Source: Evtepia sp.
GTDB taxonomy: Bacteria; Bacillota; Clostridia; Oscillospirales; Oscillospiraceae
Direction of reading: 5' to 3'
Assembly: GCA_020025735.1 (NCBI GenBank)
Contig: JAHHRP010000028.1
Location: 1-16,466 of the forward strand
DNA: 16,466 bases
Under the pieces are notes generated by a model. That model saw only the letters and a program-made list of their open reading frames with translations. It made no database searches and was not told the origin of the DNA. The stretch's first letter is position 1; each line of letters begins with the position of its first letter. The translations under genes and the position numbers were made by a program. Shown piece after piece: positions 1 through 7,616 of this stretch.

Positions 1-53
1 TCGCCAGCGGTGGATTTTGAGTCCACTACGTCTACCAATTCCATCACACCGGC
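1..53 (-). tRNA. tRNA-Leu (anticodon CAA), 5' part; 3' part lies outside the window
   Basis: Read on the minus strand from 53 down, the sequence shows the acceptor 5' strand GCCGGTG, a Leu-type D arm (GGAATTGGTAGACG) and the anticodon stem GTGGA/TCCAC around the 7-base loop CTCAAAA. The loop places CAA at positions 34-36, which decodes UUG leucine codons. The sequence then runs into the start of the variable arm and is cut by the window edge, so the variable arm, T arm and 3' end cannot be checked. The D-arm sequence and the anticodon loop match bacterial tRNA-Leu(CAA) well. Confidence 0.9.
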
Positions 54-68
54 GTGGGTGTGCTTAGA

Positions 69-97
69 ATTATACAGCAGGATTGGATTTTTGGCAA
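69..97 (-). promoter_or_regulatory. Promoter of the tRNA-Leu gene
   Basis: On the minus strand a -35 box TTGCCA (97-92) and a perfect -10 box TATAAT (74-69) are separated by exactly 17 bases. Transcription would begin near position 62, about 9 bases before the mature tRNA 5' end. This is the strongest sigma-A-type promoter match in the window, as expected for a stable-RNA gene. Confidence 0.8.
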
Positions 98-148
98 GAG
101 TTTTTTGCGTTAAATTTTGAATAAGCCATAGGAAATTCTGTACAAATG

Positions 149-157
149 TGTTATGAT
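149..157 (+). promoter_or_regulatory. Possible extended -10 promoter for the lipoprotein/two-component genes
   Basis: TGtTATGAT combines an extended -10 TG with a -10 hexamer matching the consensus at 5 of 6 positions. It lies about 75 bases before the lipoprotein start at 231. No good -35 hexamer sits 16-18 bases upstream, so the call rests on the extended -10 alone and is tentative. Confidence 0.35.
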
Positions 158-230
158 AAAAAACAAAAAGAGTTGCGGCGGTGTGCCCACCCTTTGGACG
201 GGACGAGCTGTGAAAGAAGGAGGCAGCAGC

Positions 231-1568
231 ATGAGAAAATGGGTGCTGACTTGTTTGGTGTTGCTGATCGGTACGTTGGGTCTGAGCGGCTGTGAATATG
301 GCAGGGTGGAAGAAATGTATGCCCTACCTAAGTCCTCAGAGGCCTATATCAATCTCCAGGCGAAGATTAACCAGGAGAAGGGTAGTGCAGAATATATCGC
401 TCCGCTTAGTGGAGAAAATCGACAGACGATCCAGCTGGTGGATGTGGATGGCGATGGGAATCAAGAGGCAGTGGCTTTCTTCCGAGACACCGCCGATGAA
501 GAACCATTGAAAATCGTCATCTTTAAGCAAGACAGTCGGGGAGAGTATCAAGCCTATGCTCATATTAAGGGCATGGGCAGTGAAATCGACTCTATCGACT
601 ATGTGGATTTGGGTGGTAGTGGCAGCATTGATATTTTGGTAAGCTGGCAGGTCAGTGCCGCAGTCCACTCCTTGGTGGGTTATACCATCAGCGATGGCCA
701 GCCGATAGAGATTATGCGCAGTGGATATAGTCGCTACTTGACCGCTGATTTCGATCAAGATGGCCTGAAAGAGATTATCCTGGCCCAGATTGGTTCTAAT
801 AGAAGTCCCGGCGTACGCATTGAATATTATGATGGCCAGGATGGTATTATGGAGTTGATGTCTACGGTTCCTTTGTCAGAGGGGGCAACAGATATCAGTA
901 GTTGGCAGGTCGGCTTGCTGGAGGGGAATGTGCCAGCCCTTTTCACAACTTCTTTTTGCGGAAAGGACATGCTGGTGACTGATGTTCTCTGTTTGAAGGA
1001 TGGCCAAGAACTGAAAAATATCTCTTTGGACCCAAACACGCGTCGTGGACAGAATGTGTTTCATTACTATGCTGGGGTTCAGCCGGAAGACATCAATGGA
1101 GATGGCCTGATTGAGGTTCCAGTGGCTGTACCAGTGCCGACATACGGCGACAGCACAGGAGATCAATTTTGGTGGCTGCAATGGATGCATTATAAGCCAG
1201 ACGGGAAACGAGAACTGGTGCTGACTACTTATCACAGTGGTGATGGTTGGTATCTTGAACTTCCCAAAGACTGGAAGGGTCTCTTTTTCATGCGACGGCA
1301 GGAGAGTTCCATTGCTGGCATTCGAACCATGATTTTTGCCAAAGGGGACGGGATAGAAGAGCCTCAGCCCTTCTTAGAAATTAGCAGCCTTATGGGCAGT
1401 GACCGTGCCCGCCAGGCAGAACAAGGAACGCGATTTATTTTACATAGTGATGCTACGACCATATACACAGCAGAATTTATTCCAAGTGACTGGGATTGTG
1501 GCTTACAGCAAGAAGATGTTCAAAAACAGTTCCATGCTGGCCTGAACGGTTGGAAGACCGGTCGATGA
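231..1568 (+). CDS. Lipoprotein with FG-GAP/VCBS-like calcium-loop repeats
   Basis: A 445-residue predicted lipoprotein. The start at 231 is chosen over an in-frame ATG at 153 because GAAGGAGG lies 8 bases upstream and the protein then begins MRKW followed by a hydrophobic stretch and the lipobox LSGC (Cys21), a signal peptidase II site. The mature part carries repeats resembling the D-x-D-x-D-G calcium loops of FG-GAP/VCBS beta-propeller blades: DVDGDG at about 71-76, a degenerate DLGGSG at about 126-131, DFDQDG at about 173-178, and DINGDG near residue 290. Such proteins usually sit on the outer face of the membrane; no enzyme motif is visible. It lies just ahead of a response regulator and sensor kinase in the same orientation (52-base gap), which suggests it may act with that sensor, but this is inference from position only. 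The exact function is unknown. Confidence 0.8.
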   Translation: MRKWVLTCLVLLIGTLGLSGCEYGRVEEMYALPKSSEAYINLQAKINQEKGSAEYIAPLSGENRQTIQLVDVDGDGNQEAVAFFRDTADEEPLKIVIFKQDSRGEYQAYAHIKGMGSEIDSIDYVDLGGSGSIDILVSWQVSAAVHSLVGYTISDGQPIEIMRSGYSRYLTADFDQDGLKEIILAQIGSNRSPGVRIEYYDGQDGIMELMSTVPLSEGATDISSWQVGLLEGNVPALFTTSFCGKDMLVTDVLCLKDGQELKNISLDPNTRRGQNVFHYYAGVQPEDINGDGLIEVPVAVPVPTYGDSTGDQFWWLQWMHYKPDGKRELVLTTYHSGDGWYLELPKDWKGLFFMRRQESSIAGIRTMIFAKGDGIEEPQPFLEISSLMGSDRARQAEQGTRFILHSDATTIYTAEFIPSDWDCGLQQEDVQKQFHAGLNGWKTGR

Positions 1569-1620
1569 TTTGGGCCAAATGCATTATTTGCAGTGAGAGA
1601 ATTTGAAAAGGAGCAGGACA

Positions 1621-2304
1621 ATGAAAAAGATTTTGGTTTTGGAGGATGAGGCCAATATCCGCAGCTTTGTGGTCATCAATCTTAACCGAGCCGGATATGA
1701 GACCATTGAGGCTGCCACCGGAGAAGAGGCGCTGGAGCAACTGCGCCTGAATCCCGATGTGCGAGTGGCTTTGCTGGATATCATGCTGCCCGACATGGAC
1801 GGGTTTGAAGTCTGCCGCCGTATCCGGGCGGGCAATTCCAAGATTGGTATTATCATGCTTACTGCCCGCACCCAAGAGATGGATAAAGTCACCGGTTTCA
1901 TGACTGGCGCTGATGACTATGTGACAAAACCCTTCTCTCCGGCAGAACTTACTGCTCGTATCGATGCCCTCTATCGGCGCATTGGGGGAGACATGATGGA
2001 CGATGGGGAGATTCAGCAACCTCCCTTTGTCTTGAATACCCGCAAGCGTACCCTAGAAAAACATGGCCAGCGGGTGAAGTTGACTCAGGTGGAGTATGCC
2101 ATCATGAAAATGTTCATGGAAAACCCTGGTAAGGCACTCTCTCGAGAGGAAATCCTCCGCTTTGTATGGGGAGAGGATTATCTGGGGGAATTAAAGATTG
2201 TGGACGTTAACATCCGGCGGCTGCGGGTCAAGATTGAGGACGAACCTACCAGCCCTGTCTTCATTACCACCATCTGGGGCTATGGCTACAAGTGGGAGTT
2301 TTGA
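1621..2304 (+). CDS. OmpR/PhoB-family response regulator
   Basis: A 227-residue two-domain DNA-binding regulator. The start at 1621 follows AAAAGGAGCAGG with normal spacing; an in-frame ATG at 1603 would lie upstream of that ribosome binding site. The receiver domain (about 1-120) keeps the acidic pocket E8-D9, phosphoacceptor D53 in the LLDIMLP motif, T81 and K103 in TKPF, so it looks phosphorylatable. The C-terminal winged-helix domain (about 130-227) ends in the typical GYGYKWEF. The sensor kinase starts 1 base after its stop, so the two are almost certainly cotranslated and cognate. The target promoters cannot be told from the window. The notable point is that the partner kinase lacks its histidine (see the next gene), while this regulator appears intact. 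Confidence 0.95.
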   Translation: MKKILVLEDEANIRSFVVINLNRAGYETIEAATGEEALEQLRLNPDVRVALLDIMLPDMDGFEVCRRIRAGNSKIGIIMLTARTQEMDKVTGFMTGADDYVTKPFSPAELTARIDALYRRIGGDMMDDGEIQQPPFVLNTRKRTLEKHGQRVKLTQVEYAIMKMFMENPGKALSREEILRFVWGEDYLGELKIVDVNIRRLRVKIEDEPTSPVFITTIWGYGYKWEF

Positions 2305-2305
2305 G

Positions 2306-3766
2306 ATGCTTAGATGGAAAGGAATACGCACAAAGATCTTGTTTCCCAAAATTAAGGGGATCCGTCGTCGATGGCTGCTCAATAGTGTCAGTATCTTGGT
2401 GATGATCTTGGCGGTGGTTGTGGTGGCGTTCTCGCTATTCATTAAGAATTATTATAATGATAGCATCCTGACAGATATGGAAAACAAGGCCCGTACTGCC
2501 GCCAACTATTTCCGCAGTTATTTTAATAGTTACAGCAGTGAAGGGGACGATCTCACAGCTGCCCAGGACTATGTTAGTTCCTTTGAGGAAGGGACACGGT
2601 TGGAACTGCAATTCCTTGATCCCAAAGGTCGAGTGATCTATTCCTCCAACGGACTAACGCTTTCAGGGACCATGCCGGGGACAGGGGATATTCAAACGCT
2701 GCAAAACAGCGAAGAGATCGCCTCCTGGGCTGGCCTTTCTGAACAGACAGGGGAACGAATTACTGCTGTTTCTGCGCCTTTGCTGCACAATGGAGAACTA
2801 GTGGGGATTATGCGTTATGTGACCTCTATGCGTTTGGTAGAGCGGCAAGTCGTGGTGCTGACACTGGTGGCAGTGATTCTGGCAGTGAGTATTTTGATCT
2901 TAGTTTATATCTCCAACATCTATTTTGTCCGATCCATTGTGGACCCTGTCAAGAATATCACGGGGATTGCTCAGCGGATTGCCGGGGGGAGTTATGGCAT
3001 TCAGGTGGAGAAGAAATTTGATGATGAAGTAGGTGATCTCACCGATGCCATCAACGATATGTCCATGCGGATCAAGCAGGCAGAGAGTATGAAGTCAGGG
3101 TTTATTTATACTGTCTCTAATGAGCTTCGCACACCTCTAACGGCGATCACTGGATGGGCTGAAACCATTATGAATGGTGAGGCACGAGACGAGAAAGATG
3201 TTCGCAAAGGAATGCGGATTATCGTCAGTGAGGCCAGACGGCTGTCAGGAATGGTAGAGGAACTGTTGGAGTTTTCTCGAATCGAGGATGGTCGTTTTAC
3301 GCTGTCGGTGGAACCCATGGATATCAAAGCAGAGCTGGAGGATGCTGTTTATACATATCATGAGTTTTTGTCCGCAGAAGGCATTGCGGTCTACCATACT
3401 GACTGTGAAGAGGAATTTCCTCCTATTCCAGGAGACCCGGATCGGTTGCGGCAGGTTTTCTGTAATCTGCTGGACAATGCCGCTAAACACGGTGGTGCGG
3501 GAAAACGTATTGACACAGCGATCTTTCCAGAAGACAGTGAAATCGTCATTACGGTCCGTGACTATGGGCCTGGCATTCCACCGGAGGAGTTGCCGAATGT
3601 AAAATATAAGTTTTATAAAGGGAGTTCTACTGCCCGGGGCAGTGGCATTGGTCTTGCAGTGTGTGAGGAGATTATTTCCCGCCACAACGGGGAACTGATT
3701 ATCTCTAATGCAGAGGACGAGGATGGAGGCTGTCTAGTGGAAATTCGCCTGCCGATTGGAACATAA
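2306..3766 (+). CDS. Membrane sensor histidine kinase with His-to-Asn change in the H-box
   Basis: A 486-residue sensor kinase. The ATG at 2306 is preferred over an upstream in-frame start at 2198, which would overlap the regulator by over 100 bases; GGGAG lies just upstream. Order of parts: basic N-terminus, TM1 about 24-46, extracellular sensor region about 47-181, TM2 about 182-207, HAMP about 208-260, HisKA dimerisation domain from about 261, HATPase domain from about 380. The ATP-binding boxes look intact: N-box NLLDNAAKH (about 387-395), G1 DYGPGIP (from 419), F-box KFYKG and G2 GSGIGLA. The H-box reads VSNELRTPL: residue 272, normally the phosphorylated histidine, is Asn (codon AAT at 3119-3121, one base from CAT). 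By family knowledge such a protein should not autophosphorylate; it may be a pseudokinase or phosphatase-only, a recent mutant, or a sequencing error. The frame is otherwise open and conserved. Confidence 0.9.
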   Translation: MLRWKGIRTKILFPKIKGIRRRWLLNSVSILVMILAVVVVAFSLFIKNYYNDSILTDMENKARTAANYFRSYFNSYSSEGDDLTAAQDYVSSFEEGTRLELQFLDPKGRVIYSSNGLTLSGTMPGTGDIQTLQNSEEIASWAGLSEQTGERITAVSAPLLHNGELVGIMRYVTSMRLVERQVVVLTLVAVILAVSILILVYISNIYFVRSIVDPVKNITGIAQRIAGGSYGIQVEKKFDDEVGDLTDAINDMSMRIKQAESMKSGFIYTVSNELRTPLTAITGWAETIMNGEARDEKDVRKGMRIIVSEARRLSGMVEELLEFSRIEDGRFTLSVEPMDIKAELEDAVYTYHEFLSAEGIAVYHTDCEEEFPPIPGDPDRLRQVFCNLLDNAAKHGGAGKRIDTAIFPEDSEIVITVRDYGPGIPPEELPNVKYKFYKGSSTARGSGIGLAVCEEIISRHNGELIISNAEDEDGGCLVEIRLPIGT

Positions 3767-3790
3767 GTTCGAGGGAGTCTATCTGGATCC

Positions 3791-3819
3791 TTGCATTTTT
3801 TTCTGGGGTTTGTTACAAT
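3791..3819 (+). promoter_or_regulatory. Probable promoter ahead of the DUF1385 gene
   Basis: An extended -10 TGtTACAAT (hexamer 3814-3819, 5 of 6 matches) lies 17 bases after TTGCAT (3791-3796, only the TTG part matches). It sits in the 104-base gap between the kinase and the DUF1385 gene, about 50 bases before the latter's start. The extended -10 could compensate for the weak -35. This would start a new unit running through the prmC-recA genes. Confidence 0.5.
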
Positions 3820-3870
3820 CCCCACAGGACCTAAAAACAGGGTCCATGGCAACATAACTTAGGAGATACT

Positions 3871-4866
3871 ATGAAACAAGAAAAGAACTGCGGCCCATCT
3901 CAGGACTGCGCCTTTCGTACCACCATCGGTGGACAAGCCCTTATTGAAGGCATTCTCATGCGGGGGCCGGACAAACAAGCCATTGTAGTGAGAAACCAAG
4001 AAGGAGAGTTGGAAGTCAAAGAACAGCAGCTGCGCTTAATCAAAGATCGTTTTCCGATTTTAGGGGTGCCCTTTATCCGAGGAGTAGTGAACTTCTTGAG
4101 CTCCTTGATAGAGGGAGTGAAAGCCCTTATGTGGTCGGCGGAGTTTTACCCTGAAGAGGAAGAAGTAAAGCCATCCAAGTTTGAGTCCTGGCTGGAGAAC
4201 CATTTCGGCAGTGAGGCAGTGATGAAATGGGTCATCGGGTTTTCTGTGGTCGTGGGACTTGCCTTTGCCATTGCGCTGTTCGTTATCTTGCCCACACTGG
4301 CTACCAGTGCGCTGCTATATTTCTTTCCAGATGCGCCTATGTGGCTGCGGAATCTTTTGGAAGGTGTGGTGAAGCTGGTTATCTTCTTTCTCTATTTGTT
4401 TTTGTCTTCCCGGCTGAAGGATATTCACCGGACCTTTCAGTACCACGGAGCGGAGCATAAGACCATCTTCTGCTATGAACGGGGCATGGAACTGACCGTG
4501 GATAATGTACGGGAGATGCCGCGGCACCATCCGCGCTGCGGTACCAGCTTTCTGTTTGTAGTCATTGTAGTGGCAGTGCTTGCCTCTTGTGTGGTTTTTG
4601 CCCTGCCTATGATTCGGGATGTAGCGGCTAACCCGCTGGTGCGTATTCTGTTGCACCTGGCACTGCTGCCTATTGTGGTAGCAGTGACCTATGAGATCAA
4701 CCGCTTCATTGGGCGGCATGACAATCCGGTTACCCGATTCCTGTCGGCACCGGGCCTGTGGATGCAGAATTTTACCACCTTTGAGCCAGATGATGGGATG
4801 CTGGAAGTGGCCATTCATGCCCTGAAATTGGTCCTGCCCCGGGAAAAAGGGGCCGATGCTTGGTGA
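3871..4866 (+). CDS. DUF1385 (YqhQ-like) integral membrane protein
   Basis: A 331-residue protein of the DUF1385/YqhQ family, whose biochemical function is not established. Family signatures visible are GGQALIEGILMRGP near the N-terminus (about 14-27), YHGAEHKTIFCYE in the middle, and a PRHHPRCGTSF histidine/cysteine cluster. Several hydrophobic spans follow the family pattern: about 110-135, about 145-180, and two between about 225 and 280. The start at 3871 follows TTAGGAGATACT. In many Bacillota this gene sits beside prmC and prfA; here prmC follows after 41 bases, consistent with that context. A soluble N-terminal region precedes the membrane segments, so the protein is probably anchored in the cytoplasmic membrane with conserved His/Cys residues near it, which could suggest metal binding (inference). 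Confidence 0.9.
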   Translation: MKQEKNCGPSQDCAFRTTIGGQALIEGILMRGPDKQAIVVRNQEGELEVKEQQLRLIKDRFPILGVPFIRGVVNFLSSLIEGVKALMWSAEFYPEEEEVKPSKFESWLENHFGSEAVMKWVIGFSVVVGLAFAIALFVILPTLATSALLYFFPDAPMWLRNLLEGVVKLVIFFLYLFLSSRLKDIHRTFQYHGAEHKTIFCYERGMELTVDNVREMPRHHPRCGTSFLFVVIVVAVLASCVVFALPMIRDVAANPLVRILLHLALLPIVVAVTYEINRFIGRHDNPVTRFLSAPGLWMQNFTTFEPDDGMLEVAIHALKLVLPREKGADAW

Positions 4867-4907
4867 AAACTGAGCAGGAAACAGAGAAACGAATGGGGGA
4901 GAATTGA

Positions 4908-5819
4908 GTGACGATTACTTATCATGATTTGTATTCGAGAATCCGTGTGTCGCTATCTGGCGTGGGCATTGAGGCAGCTCAGTTGGAGGCGCAGGAGATC
5001 CTGTGTGCAGCGTCTGGAAAGACGGCGGAGGAACTTTATCGGGATATCTCCCTCTACACCACAGATGCCATTGCAGAAAAAGCATTGGCGCTCCAGGAGC
5101 GGCGGCTGGCTGGAGAACCCATTGCTTATTTGGTAGGAGAGTGGTCTTTTTGTGGGTTGCCGTTCTATGTTTCGCCGGCTGCCCTCATTCCCAGAATGGA
5201 TACTGAAATGCTGGCCCAGCTGGCCATGAATCGGCTGAAAGATCGAGAAGGTCATACCCGTATCCTGGACCTGTGTGCGGGAACAGGCTGCGTGGGTCTG
5301 ACAGCGACAGCTATGGTGAAGAATGCCCGGGCTGTTTTAGTGGATCTGTCCGATGGCGCATTGGACTTGTGCAAGCGAAACATTCGGCGGCATAAGCTCA
5401 CCGGTCGGACCGTGTATCTGAAAGGGGATGCCCTCCAGCCGCCGAGCCATGCCTTAGGGCAGTTTGATGTGCTGGTGTGCAACCCACCATATATTCCCAC
5501 CGGGGATCTGGCAGGGCTGGATCATTCAGTAAAGGATTTTGAGCCGATGATGGCTTTGGACGGAGGGGTGGACGGCCTGGATTTCTACCGAGGGATTACG
5601 GCACTGTGGCAGCCAGCGATTAAGCCTGGTGGTCATCTGCTTTATGAAGTGGGGATCGGTCAGGCTGAACAGGTTGCCTGGTTGTTGGTAAAAGCTGGCT
5701 ATGAGAACATTCGGATCACCCGAGACACTGGAGGGATTGACCGGGTTGTGGAAGGGCAGCGTCCTGTGGAGCAGGAAGACCCAGATCTGTCCTGTGAGAC
5801 CATGGAGGAGGAAGGGTAA
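4908..5819 (+). CDS. prmC: Peptide chain release factor N5-glutamine methyltransferase
   Basis: A 303-residue PrmC/HemK enzyme, which by family transfers a methyl group from S-adenosylmethionine to the GGQ-motif glutamine of release factors RF1/RF2. Visible: an N-terminal helical substrate-binding domain (about 1-90), the SAM-binding loop DLCAGTGC (121-128) and the catalytic NPPY motif (192-195) that contacts the glutamine side chain. The start is GTG at 4908, supported by GGGGGAG six bases upstream. Length is near the family norm, perhaps with a short extra C-terminal tail rich in Glu. The gene stops 2 bases before recA, and the recA ribosome binding site lies inside its last codons, so the two are probably translationally coupled. 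The release factor gene prfA, often next to prmC, is not in this window. Confidence 0.95.
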   Translation: MTITYHDLYSRIRVSLSGVGIEAAQLEAQEILCAASGKTAEELYRDISLYTTDAIAEKALALQERRLAGEPIAYLVGEWSFCGLPFYVSPAALIPRMDTEMLAQLAMNRLKDREGHTRILDLCAGTGCVGLTATAMVKNARAVLVDLSDGALDLCKRNIRRHKLTGRTVYLKGDALQPPSHALGQFDVLVCNPPYIPTGDLAGLDHSVKDFEPMMALDGGVDGLDFYRGITALWQPAIKPGGHLLYEVGIGQAEQVAWLLVKAGYENIRITRDTGGIDRVVEGQRPVEQEDPDLSCETMEEEG

Positions 5820-5821
5820 CA

Positions 5822-6991
5822 ATGGCAGAAAAGAAAAAAATGATCGACGCGGCGGCCCCAGCATCGGATAAAAAGAAAGCGTTGGAAACTGCTATGGCCC
5901 AGATTGAGCGGGCCTATGGTAAGGGGTCCATTATGCGTTTGGGTGATAACACCAGAGTGGTGGTAGAAAGTATCCCAACGGGCTCTTTGGCCTTGGACTT
6001 GGCGCTGGGGATTGGCGGGGTACCCAGGGGACGGATCATTGAAATCTATGGACCGGAGTCCTCTGGTAAGACTACTTTGGCGCTGCACATTGCTGCCGAG
6101 GCCCAGAAGCAGGGGGGAGAGGTCGCTTTTATTGATGCGGAACATGCACTGGACCCTACATATGCGCGGGCTTTGGGGGTAGATATTGACAACATGCTCA
6201 TCTCCCAGCCAGACACTGGGGAACAAGGATTGGAGATCTGTGAGGCATTGGTGCGCTCTGGTGCATTGGACGTGATTGTGGTGGACTCCGTGGCTGCACT
6301 GGTTCCCCGTGCAGAGATCGAAGGAGATATGGGGGACGCCCATGTAGGTTTGCTTGCTCGTCTGATGAGTCAGGCACTGCGGAAATTGGCAGGTTCCATT
6401 GCGAAAACGAACTGTGTGGTTATTTTTATCAATCAGCTGCGGGAAAAGGTGGGAGTCATTTATGGCAATCCAGAGGTGACCACTGGTGGCCGGGCCTTGA
6501 AGTTTTATTCGTCAGTGCGCATGGAAGTGCGCCGAATCGAGGCGATCAAAGCGGGCAGCGAGATCATTGGTAACCGCACTCGAGCCAAGGTAGTAAAGAA
6601 CAAAGTTGCGCCGCCGTTCCGTGAGGCGGAGTTCGACATTATGTATGGTGAGGGGATTTCCAAGTATGGAGAACTGGTGGATTTGGCAGTAAAGCTAGAC
6701 ATTGTCCAGAAGAGCGGGTCCTGGTTTTCTATGGGTGAGGAGCGCATCGGGCAGGGAAAGGATGCGGTCAAGCAATTTCTGCGGGAGAATCCCGATATTT
6801 GCGACCGGGTGGAGGCAGAGATTCGTCAAAATGCATTCAAGCTTCTCTCTACACAGGCCCAGGCGGCAGCCCGTGCAGCGGGACGTGTCCCCCAGGAGCC
6901 AATTGTCCATACAGCCCAGCCTGCGGCACCAGCGCCAGCCCCCCGGGGGATTGATGTGAGCGCGGACGATTTTGATGATGATGAAGATTGA
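5822..6991 (+). CDS. recA: Recombinase RecA
   Basis: A 389-residue RecA, the ATP-dependent strand-exchange protein of homologous recombination and the coprotease of the SOS response. Walker A GPESSGKTT is at 77-85, the Walker B region VIVVDSVAAL and the DNA-binding loop region with GNPEVTTGGRALKF are present, and no intein or gap is visible. The protein is somewhat longer than the roughly 350 of most RecAs because of an Ala/Pro-rich linker and an acidic tail (DDFDDDED). The start at 5822 follows GGAGGAAGGG embedded in the end of prmC. I found no convincing LexA/SOS operator directly upstream, where prmC coding sequence leaves little room; expression probably comes from the upstream genes or an internal promoter I cannot see. 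The recX start lies inside the tail codons. Confidence 0.98.
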   Translation: MAEKKKMIDAAAPASDKKKALETAMAQIERAYGKGSIMRLGDNTRVVVESIPTGSLALDLALGIGGVPRGRIIEIYGPESSGKTTLALHIAAEAQKQGGEVAFIDAEHALDPTYARALGVDIDNMLISQPDTGEQGLEICEALVRSGALDVIVVDSVAALVPRAEIEGDMGDAHVGLLARLMSQALRKLAGSIAKTNCVVIFINQLREKVGVIYGNPEVTTGGRALKFYSSVRMEVRRIEAIKAGSEIIGNRTRAKVVKNKVAPPFREAEFDIMYGEGISKYGELVDLAVKLDIVQKSGSWFSMGEERIGQGKDAVKQFLRENPDICDRVEAEIRQNAFKLLSTQAQAAARAAGRVPQEPIVHTAQPAAPAPAPRGIDVSADDFDDDED

Positions 6992-7589
6992 GCGGTTGTT
7001 TCCCCCTGCCCAGCCAGGGCGTCCCTGGACGGTGGCTTTGTCAGGGGGAGAGACACTGTGTGTTTCAGAAGGAACCGTGGTGGAGTTTGGCCTCTATGAC
7101 GGATTAGAGCTGGAAGAAGAGACAGTAGCTGGTCTGAAGACGGCAGCTTTTGAAGCGTCTCTGCGGGAGAAGGCGGTTGGCCTGCTCTCAGCCCGGATGC
7201 TGTCTGCAGGGCAGTTGAACGAAAAACTCATGGCAAAGGGAGCTACGGACCGACAGGCGGCAGAGATTGTGGCTTGGGTCATCGACATCGGTCTGCTTAA
7301 TGAGGAGGAATATGCAAAAACCCTGGCCCGACATTATCAGGCTAGGGGATATGGTGTGTATAAAATCAAAGACGAGTTGTACCGCCGCCAGATCCCACGT
7401 CAGTATTGGGAGCAGGCCCTGGGGGAGTTGGAGGACCCGGAGGAGATGATTGATGCCTTCCTGGCCAAGAAGATCCAGGACCCTGCGGACAGGAAGCAGA
7501 TCAAGAAAGCCTCAGACGCCCTGGTGCGCCGAGGCTTTTCCTGGCGTCAGGTGGCAGACGGGGTGGATCGCTTGCGACAGACATTCTAA
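6975..7589 (+). CDS. recX: Regulatory protein RecX
   Basis: About 204 residues, a RecX-type modulator that binds RecA filaments and limits recombinase activity. It shows the helical tandem-repeat pattern of the family: segments around LSAGQLNEKLMAKG, DIGLLNEEEYAKTLARHY and GVYKIKDELYRR are typical RecX repeat signatures. Position right after recA is the classic arrangement. The start is uncertain: three successive in-frame ATG codons (6975, 6978, 6981) and a TTG at 6972 all lie within the last codons of recA, in another frame, and there is no strong ribosome binding site. Translation is therefore probably coupled to recA termination (TGA at 6989-6991). I give the first ATG; the others shorten the protein by only one or two residues. 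Confidence 0.88.
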   Translation: MMMKIERLFPPAQPGRPWTVALSGGETLCVSEGTVVEFGLYDGLELEEETVAGLKTAAFEASLREKAVGLLSARMLSAGQLNEKLMAKGATDRQAAEIVAWVIDIGLLNEEEYAKTLARHYQARGYGVYKIKDELYRRQIPRQYWEQALGELEDPEEMIDAFLAKKIQDPADRKQIKKASDALVRRGFSWRQVADGVDRLRQTF

Positions 7590-7616
7590 CAGGCATCCAC
7601 TGGAAAGGAAGGAACC

